Shown here piece by piece: positions 25,312 to 35,500 of a stretch of DNA of 64,000 nucleotides. The DNA is from Choladousia sp944382085. GTDB lineage: Bacteria > Bacillota > Clostridia > Lachnospirales > Lachnospiraceae. The translations under genes and the position numbers were made by a program. The DNA is taken from positions 205,211 through 269,210 of the forward strand of contig CAWVAJ010000006.1 of the NCBI GenBank assembly GCA_963927335.1, read 5' to 3'. How positions within the stretch are numbered: position 1 is the stretch's first letter; every line of letters starts with the position of its first letter. A model generated the notes under the pieces. The model saw only the letters and a program-made list of their open reading frames with translations. It was not told where the DNA came from and did no database searches.

Positions 25312-25569
25312 TTAGTTCTGTGCGCTCAGATACTGTTCAATTTTTTGGAGAGCTTCTTCCTCATCCGCTCCGTTGGCGGTCACTACGACCGTCTCCCCTG
25401 CTGACAGGCCTAAGGTCATCATTCCCATAATACTCTTGGCGTTTACCGTTTTGGAACCAGTCTCAATTCGGATCTCACTTGAAAACTGACTTGCCACCTG
25501 CACGAGCAGCGCTACCGGGCGCGCTTCTAAACCGCTGGGAAGCTGAATTCTGATCTCTTTCTTAGTCAT
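25312..25569 (-). CDS. crh: Crh-like HPr paralogue with Glu at position 15
   Basis: 85 residues of the HPr fold. In HPr, His15 takes phosphate from enzyme I; here residue 15 is Glu (SGLEARPVAL), so it cannot carry PTS phosphate. Ser46 is kept (NAKSIMGMM), so phosphorylation by HPr kinase and action as a CcpA co-effector remain possible. Bacillus Crh has Gln at position 15 and also lies directly after whiA, so position and build both favour Crh over HPr. The gene overlaps whiA by 8 bases. Confidence 0.9.
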   Translation of the reverse strand: MTKKEIRIQLPSGLEARPVALLVQVASQFSSEIRIETGSKTVNAKSIMGMMTLGLSAGETVVVTANGADEEEALQKIEQYLSAQN

Positions 25570-26533
25570 AATAGTTCTCCTCCTTGTTTTGCCTTAGCTC
25601 TTCCGCCAACTGGCCTAGCTTTCTCAGCCTGTGATTCACACCGGATTTCCCCACCGGAGGGTCTAACATCTCGCCCAGTTCTTTCAGCGACGCGTCCGGA
25701 TGCTCCAGACGAAGCCGCGCGACGGAAGAAAGGCCGGGCGGAAGTTTTTCCAGCCCTTTCACAGTTTCCAGATACCGTATATCCTCCATCTGTCTCACCG
25801 CGGCGTTTACGGTTTTATTGATATTAGCCGCCTCGCAGTTTACTTTTCGGTTCACCGCATTGCGCATCTCCCGCACGATGCGGATGTTCTCCAGGTTCAT
25901 CAGGGATATGTGGGCTTCCATAATGTTAAGCAGATCGACGATCTGGGCGCCTTCCTTGATATATACGATATAAGATTTTTTTCGCTGTACGATCTTGGCG
26001 TCAGGCCCAAAAGACCGGATAAAAAACTGAAGCTGCTCTGCCCTGGCCAGAGAAGTACAAACGATCTCAAAATGGTAAGATTTCACAGGATTGCTGATGG
26101 AGCCTGCCGAGAGGAAAGCTCCCCGGACAAAAGCCCGGCGGCAGCAGGACTGCTGCACCAGAAGGGAACTGGCCGGCGCGATCTGCTCGGCAATCTCTCC
26201 CTCTTCATTCAATAGCTTCAGCCCCTGAAGAACTCTTGTGGCATCCTGATGATCGGTCACCCATACCGTATAGATCCTGGTGCGTCTGTCGTCATTTTTA
26301 TGCAAGCATACACACACATCACTACTTATATTAAATGTTTTTTTCAATAATGTAAAGCACTTTCTTGCAACTGGAAGATTTTCTGTACGAATTCTGAGAG
26401 CAAACCGGTTTTCTGCCGATATGCAAACATCGGCGCACATCCCCGCGATGGCCGCCAGCTCCGCCAGCTGGCAGTGCCGCGCCGCAGGCACTCGCCTGGA
26501 CAGTTCTTCCTTTACCTCTGCGGAAAAAGTCAT
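25562..26533 (-). CDS. whiA: WhiA, DNA-binding protein of the LAGLIDADG/HTH family
   Basis: 323 residues. The N-terminal two thirds resemble an inactive LAGLIDADG homing-endonuclease fold (CCRRAFVRGAFLSAGSISNP). The C-terminal domain is a helix-turn-helix (LEHPDASLKELGEMLDPPVG, then GVNHRLRKLGQLAE). WhiA regulates sporulation in Streptomyces and links nucleoid and division control in Firmicutes. Within the conserved rapZ-whiA-crh block, overlapping crh by 8 bases. Confidence 0.97.
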   Translation of the reverse strand: MTFSAEVKEELSRRVPAARHCQLAELAAIAGMCADVCISAENRFALRIRTENLPVARKCFTLLKKTFNISSDVCVCLHKNDDRRTRIYTVWVTDHQDATRVLQGLKLLNEEGEIAEQIAPASSLLVQQSCCRRAFVRGAFLSAGSISNPVKSYHFEIVCTSLARAEQLQFFIRSFGPDAKIVQRKKSYIVYIKEGAQIVDLLNIMEAHISLMNLENIRIVREMRNAVNRKVNCEAANINKTVNAAVRQMEDIRYLETVKGLEKLPPGLSSVARLRLEHPDASLKELGEMLDPPVGKSGVNHRLRKLGQLAEELRQNKEENYYD

Positions 26534-26544
26534 TGGTTTCTCCT

Positions 26545-27402
26545 CTATTTCCGGATATCCCGGTGTTCCAGCTTCACTCCGTATTCCGTGTGGCCGCTCA
26601 GATGCTCAAACAGCTTTCTGGCTATGGTGACGGAACGGTGCTTTCCGCCCGTACAGCCGATGCTGATCACCAGCTGGTTTTTTCCCTCCGCCACGTAATT
26701 GGGAAGAAGAAATTCCACCATATCTTCCAGTTTTTCCAAAAAACGCTGCGCCAGCCCGGAGCCCATCACATATTCCTGGACTTCCCTCTCCTCCCCGGTT
26801 TTGTGTTTGAGTTCCGGCACATAATAAGGGTTGGGCAGGAAACGCACGTCAAAGACAAGATCCGAATCTCCCGGTATCCCGTATTTGAACCCAAAGGAGA
26901 GAACTGTGATAAAAATGTTCTTATACTCCTGAAGATTAACAAAAATCTTCGCCATGGCCTCCCTTAACTCCCTGGTCAGAAGGGTAGAGGTATCCAGGAT
27001 ATAATCGGCCTGCTTTCTGAGAAAGGCCAGGGCGTCCCGTTCTCTTTGAATTCCTTCCTCGATCCTTCCGTTTCGGGCAAGGGGATGGCTTCGTCTGGTC
27101 TCTTTAAACCGTTTCAGCAGAACGTCGTCTCTGGCGTCCAGATAAAGGATCTCGTATTTCAGCCCCTTGGCGTCCAGCCGTTCCAGCACCGACTGGAGGT
27201 CCGCGATCTCCCGCCCGCTGCGGATGTCCACTCCCAGAGCCACTTTATTGTATTCCCGTTCCGGCGTAAAAGCAAGATCCGCGAATTTCTCTACCAGAGG
27301 GATAGGAAGATTGTCCGCACAGAAATAGCCCTCATCCTCCAGGATTTTCAAAGCCGTACTCTTGCCGGCCCCGGACATGCCGGTTACCATCACAAATCTC
27401 AT
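26545..27402 (-). CDS. rapZ: RapZ/YvcJ family nucleotide-binding protein
   Basis: 285 residues. The Walker A is GMSGAGKSTALKIL at the N-terminus. DARDDVLLKRFKETRRSHPL, the central SFGFKYGIP and the C-terminal GCTGGKHRSV are family hallmarks. In enterics RapZ guides RNase E to GlmZ to set GlmS; in Firmicutes YvcJ has a GTPase/NTPase activity linked to competence and metabolism. In most Firmicutes a YvcK gene lies between rapZ and whiA; it is absent here. Confidence 0.96.
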   Translation of the reverse strand: MRFVMVTGMSGAGKSTALKILEDEGYFCADNLPIPLVEKFADLAFTPEREYNKVALGVDIRSGREIADLQSVLERLDAKGLKYEILYLDARDDVLLKRFKETRRSHPLARNGRIEEGIQRERDALAFLRKQADYILDTSTLLTRELREAMAKIFVNLQEYKNIFITVLSFGFKYGIPGDSDLVFDVRFLPNPYYVPELKHKTGEEREVQEYVMGSGLAQRFLEKLEDMVEFLLPNYVAEGKNQLVISIGCTGGKHRSVTIARKLFEHLSGHTEYGVKLEHRDIRK

Positions 27403-27405
27403 TTT

Positions 27406-28314
27406 TTAAAACTCTCCAAGCAGTTTGACTTCCGGTTCCAGCGTAACGCCGGAATGCTCCTTCACTCTGCGCGTTACCTCCCGCATCAGTTCCAGAACCT
27501 CCGAAGCCGTGGCGTTCCCCCGGTTGATCACAAATCCGCAGTGCTTCTCCGATACCTGGGCGTCCCCCACGGAAAAGCCCCTCAGTCCCGCCTCCATAAT
27601 CAGCTTCCCGGCAAAATAGCCTTCGGGACGCTTGAACGTGCTTCCGGCGCTTGGATACTCCAGGGGCTGCTTGCTCACCCGCTGCTCCTTCAGTTCCTCC
27701 ATGCGCCTGCGGATCTCCTCCGAGTCTCCCGGCCGCAGGGCAAGCCTCGCTCCCAGCGCCGTCCACCCTCTGGGCGTCACCGCGCTTTTCCGGTAGCCAA
27801 ACTCCATCTCTTCGCAGGGAATCCAGCGGATCTCGCCGCACTCGTCCAGAATCAGCGCCTCCGTAAGGACATCTTTTAATTCTCCTCCGTAAGCGCCGGC
27901 GTTCATTACCATAGCGCCTCCCAGCGTTCCCGGAATTCCCGCGGCAAATTCAAAACCAGTCAGGGCATTCTCCCTGGCTCTGGCCGCGATGGCGGAAAGC
28001 ATGGCTCCCGCCTGAACCTCCAGCCTGGTTCCCTGGATCTGAATCTGGCTGAGATTCCGGTAAAGCTGAATCACCACGCCCCGGTATCCCTCATCGGAGA
28101 CCAGAAGATTGCTTCCGTTTCCAAGAATATAAAAGGGAATCCCCCTCTTCCGGCAAAACCGGATCACGTCCGCGGCGGCCGGAATGGTTTTTGGCGTCAC
28201 AAACAGATCGGCCGGGCCGCCGATGCGAAAGGTGGTGTGCCTGCGCATCTCTTCTTTTTCTAAGACACAGTCGCTTCCTGCCAGGGAAGACAACGTTTTT
28301 TTCAACTCATCCAT
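27406..28314 (-). CDS. murB: UDP-N-acetylenolpyruvoylglucosamine reductase
   Basis: 302 residues. FAD-dependent enzyme that reduces the MurA product to UDP-MurNAc. FAD-binding signatures are LGNGSNLLVSD and AGIPGTLGGAMVMNAGAYGGE. The catalytic Ser is in YPSAGSTFKRP and the late Glu in LEPEVKLLGEF. It is the first gene of the rapZ-whiA-crh operon, 3 bases before rapZ, as in many Clostridia. The ATG follows GGGGAGTTCCGT. Confidence 0.96.
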   Translation of the reverse strand: MDELKKTLSSLAGSDCVLEKEEMRRHTTFRIGGPADLFVTPKTIPAAADVIRFCRKRGIPFYILGNGSNLLVSDEGYRGVVIQLYRNLSQIQIQGTRLEVQAGAMLSAIAARARENALTGFEFAAGIPGTLGGAMVMNAGAYGGELKDVLTEALILDECGEIRWIPCEEMEFGYRKSAVTPRGWTALGARLALRPGDSEEIRRRMEELKEQRVSKQPLEYPSAGSTFKRPEGYFAGKLIMEAGLRGFSVGDAQVSEKHCGFVINRGNATASEVLELMREVTRRVKEHSGVTLEPEVKLLGEF

Positions 28315-28342
28315 ACGGAACTCCCCGTTTCATTTTTTTCTT

Positions 28343-28371
28343 ATCATACAATAGTTCCCCTGCAAATGCAA
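28343..28371 (-). promoter_or_regulatory. promoter of the murB operon, overlapped by a hairpin
   Basis: On minus TTGCAT (28371-28366), a 17-base spacer and TATGAT (28348-28343). A 10-bp inverted repeat, GTTCCCTTGC with GCAGGGGAAC (28377-28354), covers the -35 and spacer. It may end the upstream aminotransferase transcript, though it lacks a T run. Confidence 0.6.
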
Positions 28372-28382
28372 GGGAACAGGAT

Positions 28383-29552
28383 TTATCCCAGAATCCCGCT
28401 TTCCCGGATGCTTTCCACCGCTTGGGAAAGCTCTTGGGGAGGCAGAACCAGCGCCATGCGCACATACCCCTCGCCCAGGCTGCCAAAGCTGCTTCCCGGA
28501 ACGCAGATCACGCCGGTGCGCTCCATAAGCTCCAGAACAAAATCATTGGAATTTGAGAACTTTTTCGGGATGGGGGCCCATACGAACATGGTTCCCTGGC
28601 TGTCGGGCACATCCCATCCGATGCCGCGAAGTCCCCCGCACAGAGCCCGGTTCCGTTCCTCATACTCTCTGCACTGGGAAAGCACGCGGTCAAAGGGCCC
28701 GTTCAGCGCCGCTATGGCCCCGTACTGTACCGGCAGAAAGGTGCCGTAGTCAAACTGCGTCCGCAGCGCTTTAAATTTCTGAATCAGCTCCCGGTTTCCC
28801 AGGGCAAAGGACATTCTGGCGCCCGTATAGCTGAAGGTCTTGGAAAGGGAATAGAATTCGATTCCCACCTCCTTCGCCCCTTCAAAGGCAAGGAAAGAGC
28901 CTCCCGTCTTTTCTCCGAAAACCAGATCCGCGTAGGCATTGTCGTGGAGGATCAGAATGTCGTACTTTTTGGCGAAGGCGATCAGCTCCCGGTAAAAGGA
29001 ATCCGGAGCCACCCGGCATACCGGATTGCCCGGAAAATTCACCATCATCAGTTTTGCCTCCCTGGCAACCGCTTCCGGAATCTCGTTCAGATCCGGAAGG
29101 AATCCGTTTTCCGGAAGAAGCGGATATTCCCAGGTCCTGGCGTCGCAGAGCTGCGGACCGATGGAAAAGATAGGGTAACCGGGATTGGGTACCAGAACCA
29201 GATCTCCGGGGTTGCACAGAACCCATCCGATGTGCGCCATTCCCTCCTGGGATCCGTAAAGGCTCATGATTTCATCGGTCTCAAGATCCACGTCAAATCT
29301 TCTTTTATAAAAATTTTTCATCGCCTCCAGAAGAGCCGGAAGCTCCTCCAGGGCGTATTTATAGTTTTCCGGATCCATCGCCGCCCGGCTGACGGCCTCG
29401 ATTACGTGGGGGGCCGGCTTAAAATCCGGGGTTCCCACGGAGAGATTATAGATCTTTCTTCCCTTTGCCTGAAGCTCGTTTTTCTTTTCGTTCAGAAGGG
29501 CGAAAATCCCCTCCTCAATCCTCTTCGCTTTCTCTGAAAACTGTACTTCCAT
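28383..29552 (-). CDS. PLP-dependent aminotransferase class I/II
   Basis: 389 residues of fold type I. The cofactor Lys is in YSLSKTFSYTGARM. Other hallmarks are GSQEGMAHIGWVLCNPGD, NPGYPIFSIG, NFPGNPVCRVA and HDNAYADLVFGE. The pattern resembles the LL-diaminopimelate aminotransferase/alanine aminotransferase branch, but substrate cannot be fixed by eye. It overlaps the GtrA-YfhO gene by 38 bases, so it is cotranscribed with it. No lysine-pathway genes are adjacent. Confidence 0.88.
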   Translation of the reverse strand: MEVQFSEKAKRIEEGIFALLNEKKNELQAKGRKIYNLSVGTPDFKPAPHVIEAVSRAAMDPENYKYALEELPALLEAMKNFYKRRFDVDLETDEIMSLYGSQEGMAHIGWVLCNPGDLVLVPNPGYPIFSIGPQLCDARTWEYPLLPENGFLPDLNEIPEAVAREAKLMMVNFPGNPVCRVAPDSFYRELIAFAKKYDILILHDNAYADLVFGEKTGGSFLAFEGAKEVGIEFYSLSKTFSYTGARMSFALGNRELIQKFKALRTQFDYGTFLPVQYGAIAALNGPFDRVLSQCREYEERNRALCGGLRGIGWDVPDSQGTMFVWAPIPKKFSNSNDFVLELMERTGVICVPGSSFGSLGEGYVRMALVLPPQELSQAVESIRESGILG

Positions 29553-32500
29553 CTTTTCTCTCTCCTTCTTCTCTCACATATTCCCAGCCGTCTTCCTCTT
29601 CCCGGCTGTCCTCTTGCGGACACGCTTCCCCCTGGAGCTCCTCTTTCCGGGCAAACCATGCCGGATGGCGTTTTTCCCAGATTGCAGTAAGGAAAAACAG
29701 AACCGCGCAGGCGACGCTCACCGCGCTGCCCGTCCAGAGCCCTTTCGGGGTATAGGTCATGCGGATCTCATGCTCTCCCTCTTCCAGGTGGATTCCCATA
29801 AGCGCGTCTCCTACCGTATAGTACTCCGTCTCCTCTCCGTCTACCAGAACCTTCCAGCCTTCGTCATAAGGAATCGTCAGAAGCAGTGTGCCTGCCTCTT
29901 TCCCATCCACGCTTCCGCTTATCTTGTTTCCTTCCACCGCGACGTCCGTCATCTGGCTCTCGGAAAGCTTGTCCACCACCGCCTGGTAGGCGTCGTTGGC
30001 GCAGGTATACACCTGGGCCTGAACCGTTGTCTGGCTGTCGTTGAGTTCCACGGTGAAATCCGCCATGTTGTTTCCATCCGCGCCGTTAATCACATAGAGA
30101 TTGTCCGTATACGTCGTGTAGTTCCTGCTGTATTCCGGCGTATGCAGATCAATGCCTGCCACCCTGGTGTCGATGCACAGGTAGACCTGTTTGTTCTCCG
30201 GAATCTTAATCCCGTAATTCTGCCCGTCTTCCATGTCAATGTAGCGGTCCAGCACAAAAATAGGATCCATTCCGGTGGCCAGCTGGACAAAGCTGTTCTG
30301 CACCTGAAGAGGCTCCGCCGCCTGGGTATCCCAATCCCGGATGGTGTCTTTTACCAGGAAGCCCAAAGACAGGGCGTTGTCGTTGCGGTACAGCGTCAGC
30401 TCGCCGTCCTGGCTCACTTTTTCAAACTGATACATGGTCTCCGCCTGGTTCACCGGAGAGGCCAGATATTTAATGCCGAATACATCGTTGAAGAGCTTCG
30501 TCACGCCCAGATAGCCGTTTTTGTTGGTCCGCGCTTCGATTCCCAGACTCTGGCACAGGCGGATCACCGATTCCTGCATGGTGGAATTAAACATCACGAT
30601 GGAATTGCCGCCGCAGTACATGGTCACGTTGCGCATCCGCTGGCGATCCACCTCGCTTCGGTAAAAGCTTTCGTCTCCCTGCTCCTCCATCAGTTTCTGA
30701 TAGGAATTCTGATCCGCCAGATAAATGCTTCTGGTAACGCCTCCGTTGGAAATCACTCCGTGAACACCGTTGGCCGCCGTCTCCCCGAAAAGGAACACCG
30801 CGAAGACAAAGCTCCAGATCCGGAAGCCTTTTCCCGTCACATATTTTCCCGCCAGAAGAAGGCCCAGATAGAAAAACAGCAGCCCCAGCGTAATCAGATA
30901 CAGATGCGCTTCCAGATCCCCGTATCCTTCCACAAAGCACCAGCCTGCAAACCCGGCGGGAACCGCCCAGGCAATGAGAAGGAAGGGAAGCGGGATCTTT
31001 CTGAGATGTCCCAGGGCATCGTACGCCATCACCAAAAGAAGGGCGATGTACAGAAACGCGAACCGGTTGGGCAGCCCGTTCTGCACATGGAAGCCATGCC
31101 AGATGTAATTCAGGATGTTCAAAGAAAAACTCAGCACCAGAAGGGCGCACAGCCCATAGTGAGCCAGCCGTTCCCGCAGCCGGATCTTCCGGTCAAAGAG
31201 ATAGAGCACCGCGAGAAGCACCGCCGCCACGGTACAGTATACGTTCAGTCCCACCTGGGTATTGGAAATGTTCACCGGCTCCAGAAAAGCAAAATGGTTC
31301 AGCATCATCTCCAGGAAGCTGGTGTAAAACCGCACGGAAGTGGGGAAGGTGTTCCCCTGCATGGACTCGGAGCTGGAAAGGCCCAGGAACGCCGGCAGCA
31401 GCACCAGCGCCGCCATGCCTCCCGCCAGAAGGGAATACCATCCAAACGCCAGGCAGCTTTTTCCCACCGCTTTCAGCCGGATCCTCCGCACGCTGATCCA
31501 GCGTACCAGAAAATACAGGCAGGAAAAGATACAGAGCATAAATCCGATGTAGTAATTGCACCACAGTCCGTAAAACAGCGCGATGCCGTAAAGCTTTCCG
31601 CTCTCTCCCCGGACCATGCGCTCGATCCCCTTCATCACCAGGGGAAGAACGGCGACGCTGTCCAGCCACATGAGATTGAAATAATATCCCAGAATAAAAT
31701 TCGAGAGGGCGAACATCACCCCGAAAGCGGCGGGAAGCCAGCGTCTCCCCGGATCCCGCTCCTGGAGATACCAGGAGAAGCATCCTCCGCAGAGTCCGAT
31801 TTTGACCAGAATCATCAGATCCATAAAGTCACAGACATTTCCCTCCGGCACAAACACCATAAGGAAATTCAGCGGACTGGCCATATAGTAGGCGTAGGTG
31901 GACCAGAAATTGTATCCCAGCCCTCCGGATATGGAATAAAGCAGGGACTCGCTTCCCGTCAGCTTTTCATAAAAATCCGTGTAAAAAGGCAGATACTGGT
32001 GAAGGGAGTCAATAATCAGAAGCGTCTTGTCACCAAACGGCCATACCCCTATGACGGCAAAGCCCACGCCCGCCGCCAGCACCGAGAGCACAAACCCGGC
32101 CCAGAAAGCATTCCGGCCTAACCGTTTTTTCTCCAGCATCTCCGGCTCCGATCCCTCGTCCCCTTTCCGGAACACCACGTACTTGCTGATCAGGAAATTC
32201 AAGACCAGAATCACCGCCTGGATCAGAAGCTTGGCGATCATATCGTTCATGCCCCAGATCACGCTCAGGAGAAGAACGCCTAGAATCTCTACCAGCATGG
32301 TTCCCAGGCGCATACCGATAAAGCCGGCCGCTTCCTTCATCAGCTCCGGGAAGGATTCTGTTTTATGTTCAAAGACAAAATTTTTGTTTACCACATAGGC
32401 AAAAAGAATCGCCGCCAAAATCGCCGCAGTGTTGGCCGCCGTAATATCCACGCCAAGAAGCCGGCGCAGGACATAATAAAGCCCCAGATTCACCAGGGTC

Positions 32501-32556
32501 GTGCAACCGCCGAAGAAAAGGTAGCGCACGGCCTGGCTTTGATACCATTTTTTCAT
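29515..32556 (-). CDS. GtrA-YfhO fusion membrane protein
   Basis: 1013 residues with two known modules. Residues of about 1-130 form a four-helix GtrA domain (YLFFGGCTTLVNLGLYYVLR; LNFLISKYVVFRKGD), a family thought to move lipid-linked sugars. From about 155 onward there is a YfhO-type protein with many membrane segments, a large outer beta domain (about 600-960) and a last membrane segment before an acidic cytoplasmic tail. YfhO proteins are GT-C-like and take part in glycosylation of teichoic acids or similar polymers with undecaprenyl-phosphate sugar donors. Joining flippase-like and transferase-like parts in one chain suggests coupled donor flipping and transfer. Confidence 0.88.
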   Translation of the reverse strand: MKKWYQSQAVRYLFFGGCTTLVNLGLYYVLRRLLGVDITAANTAAILAAILFAYVVNKNFVFEHKTESFPELMKEAAGFIGMRLGTMLVEILGVLLLSVIWGMNDMIAKLLIQAVILVLNFLISKYVVFRKGDEGSEPEMLEKKRLGRNAFWAGFVLSVLAAGVGFAVIGVWPFGDKTLLIIDSLHQYLPFYTDFYEKLTGSESLLYSISGGLGYNFWSTYAYYMASPLNFLMVFVPEGNVCDFMDLMILVKIGLCGGCFSWYLQERDPGRRWLPAAFGVMFALSNFILGYYFNLMWLDSVAVLPLVMKGIERMVRGESGKLYGIALFYGLWCNYYIGFMLCIFSCLYFLVRWISVRRIRLKAVGKSCLAFGWYSLLAGGMAALVLLPAFLGLSSSESMQGNTFPTSVRFYTSFLEMMLNHFAFLEPVNISNTQVGLNVYCTVAAVLLAVLYLFDRKIRLRERLAHYGLCALLVLSFSLNILNYIWHGFHVQNGLPNRFAFLYIALLLVMAYDALGHLRKIPLPFLLIAWAVPAGFAGWCFVEGYGDLEAHLYLITLGLLFFYLGLLLAGKYVTGKGFRIWSFVFAVFLFGETAANGVHGVISNGGVTRSIYLADQNSYQKLMEEQGDESFYRSEVDRQRMRNVTMYCGGNSIVMFNSTMQESVIRLCQSLGIEARTNKNGYLGVTKLFNDVFGIKYLASPVNQAETMYQFEKVSQDGELTLYRNDNALSLGFLVKDTIRDWDTQAAEPLQVQNSFVQLATGMDPIFVLDRYIDMEDGQNYGIKIPENKQVYLCIDTRVAGIDLHTPEYSRNYTTYTDNLYVINGADGNNMADFTVELNDSQTTVQAQVYTCANDAYQAVVDKLSESQMTDVAVEGNKISGSVDGKEAGTLLLTIPYDEGWKVLVDGEETEYYTVGDALMGIHLEEGEHEIRMTYTPKGLWTGSAVSVACAVLFFLTAIWEKRHPAWFARKEELQGEACPQEDSREEEDGWEYVREEGERKDGSTVFRESEED

Positions 32557-32576
32557 AATTTCCGGTTCTCCTCTAA

Positions 32577-35500
32577 TTACAGATTCTGCAGGATGATTTC
32601 CTCTCCCAGAAAAAAGGAGTAAATCACTTTTTCCTTCACTCTGTGTCCGGTCAGGCGCTCCAGCGCCGTACCGTAATAATCCAGCTGGATCCGGTATTTC
32701 TGAACCAGCTCTTCCTTCGTGTTTACCCGATCCGTCTTATAATCCACCAAAACGATGCTTCCGTCCTCCTGATAGAAGAAGGCGTCGATAATTCCCTGCA
32801 CCAGCACCGTCTCTTTGGGATCCCAGCCGGCTCTGAGGGTATCCGCCGCCACGCCAAGGACAAAGGGCTGTTCCCGAAACAGCTTTCCCCGGCCGGCCGC
32901 CAGGGCCATCCTGCAGCCGGTACCGCATTCCAGAAAGCGGCGGATATCCGAAAGCCGGACCGCCCGGCTTTCTTCCCGTGACATTTTACCACAACTCACC
33001 AGTTCTTCCAACTGCATTTCCAGAGGTTCTTTCTTAGAAAAGTCTAAATTTTCCATAAAACGATGATACAGCGTCCCTCTGGCCGCTCCGGCAATCTCCC
33101 GTTTTTCAGACCGGAACCTGGGAATCAGCGGAATCACCGTCTCCTCCGGATAGAGCGCCGTCTCATCCTCCTCGGAAATCCGGGACAGTTTTTTCAGTTC
33201 CGACACGGACAGCTTGCCGATAATCTCCTGATCCGCTTTCCAGGGATACGACGCGGCAAAGACCCGGTTCAGATACGCGTCCGTATCCGGATCCTCGCAG
33301 GAGCCGTCCAGAAGCGTCTGCAGGCTCCAAAATGTCTGCGCGCCGCTTCTGTTCTGGTTCTCCTTCGCTTCCTTCTGTTCCTCTTCCTCCACCAGCCGAA
33401 ACGCGAACGCGTTTTTCTTCAGAAGAACCGGCATCAGAAAATCCAGATAAGAGGAGGCGCCAAGGAGGGAAACCCAGGAGCGTTTTTCTTCTTCTCCCGC
33501 TCCGGCCAGACTCCACTTCTTTATCTGGTCTTCCGCCTTGGAAACGGCTCCGGTGAGAATCAGCTTTTCTTTTGCCCTGGTCATAGCCACATAGAGCACC
33601 CGCAGCTCTTCTCCCAGGCTCTCTTCATCCAGTTTCCCCTGGATCACGCGTTTCAGAAGGGAAGGCGCTTTCAGCCGCTGTCCGGGATCCACATAATCAC
33701 AGGCGATTCCCAGCTTGTCGTGCAGCACCAGACGGCTGCGCTGGTCCGTCCGGTTGAAACTCTTGGCCAGACCGCACACGAAAACAACGGGAAACTCCAG
33801 CCCCTTGCTTTTGTGGATGCTCATAATCCTGAGGGAATCCTCTCCCTCCCCTTCCAGATTTGCCTCCCCGTAATCCACCTCGTATTTCTTCAGGCTTTCT
33901 ATATACCGCACAAAATGATAGAGCCCCCGATAGCTGGTGGCCTCGTACGCCACGGCCTTTTCCACCAGCATGTCCAGGTTCGCCTTTCTCTGCGTGCCCC
34001 CCGGAAGCGCCGCCGCGTATTCCCCGTATCCGGTCCGGTCCAGAATCTCCCAGAGAATCTCGTGCACCGGCGTATACTGTGCTTCCTGACGGATGCTCTG
34101 CCAGGTCTCAAAAAAGCTTCTCAGCTTTTCCCGGATCTTTGGATCTTTCCCCTCTGTCAGATAGAGCCGGCAGCACCCGTAGAAGGGCAGTTCGGCGGAA
34201 ACGTTTCTTACGGACGCAAGTTCTTCATCGGAAAAGCCTCCCATGGCGCTGCGCAGTACTCCCGCCAGAGGCAGATCCTGCATGGGATTATCCAGAATCT
34301 GAAGGTAGGACAGTACGTTCTGTACCTCCGCCGCGTCAAAGTACCCTTTCTGGGAATCTGTATGGCAGGGAATTCCCATTTCCATCAGCACTTTGGAAAA
34401 GGTCTCCGCCCATCCGGACATGGTGCGCAGAAGAATCACCATATCCCCGAATCTGACCGGCCGGTAATCCTCCCGTTCCTTATCCCACACCACTTCTGTT
34501 TCCATGAGAGACAGGATCCTCCGCCCCGCCAGTTCCGCCTCTTTCTGAATCCGGTCCCCTTCTTCCAGGGAGAGCAGCAAAAGCTCCGGTTTCCAGGAAA
34601 AAGGATCCTCCTTTCCCGGAACCGGCGCGAAAAAGGCGCCAGGATGAAGGGCCGCCAGGCCGTCGTATTCCACGCCGCCCAATTCCCGGCTCATCAGCCT
34701 GGAAAACAGCTCATTTACTCCCTCCAATACTTCCGCCCGGCTGCGGAAGTTCTGATGAAGGTCAATTCTTCTGGAAGCTTTTCCGTCCTTTCCGTACTTC
34801 TCGTATTTTTCCGCAAACAGCTCCGGGCTGGCCAGACGGAACCGGTAAATGCTCTGCTTCATATCCCCCACCATAAAGCGGTTCCTGGGATGGCCTTCTC
34901 CCCCCGACACGCAGGAGAGCAAAAGCTCCTGTACCAGATTGCTGTCCTGGTATTCGTCGATCATAACTTCCAGGAAAGAATCCGCATACTCCTTCGCGGT
35001 CTGAGAAGGCCGGACGCTTCCGTCCTCTTCCCGCACGGCAAGGACCTTCAGCGCTTCGTGTTCCAGGTCAGAAAAATCCAGCACATTTTTTTCCTCTTTT
35101 TCCTGCCGCAGGCGTTTGCGAAAATCCTGCGTCAGTTCTGCCAGCATACGCACCGTTTCCCCGCTCTCCTCAAGCTCCCGGAACATCTCCTGCGGCTCCT
35201 CATAGAAATACTGCTGCCGCAGCTGTTCGATTCCTTCCTTGACCTGTTTTCTAAGCTCCTGCACCTGAAGCTTTTTCTCCGGATCCACCGTTTTATCCCG
35301 TACCGGCGCCAGTCGGGAAAAGGGCGGAAGGGCGGCAAACGCTTTCCCCAGCGTCTGGTAGGAATCCAGTCCTGCCGCAATCCGGTTCAGAATCTCCATA
35401 TCTTTTTCCAACGCGCTCTCATACGCCGCCGGCCCATCCGGCTCCCGGACGAGAGTTCTGGCATACCAAAGCTGTTTTCGGTAATCCTCCAGCGTCCGCT

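Noticed and set aside
29614..32121. 835-codon open frame on plus
   Set aside because: Antisense shadow of the GtrA-YfhO gene, His/Gln-rich with no domain.
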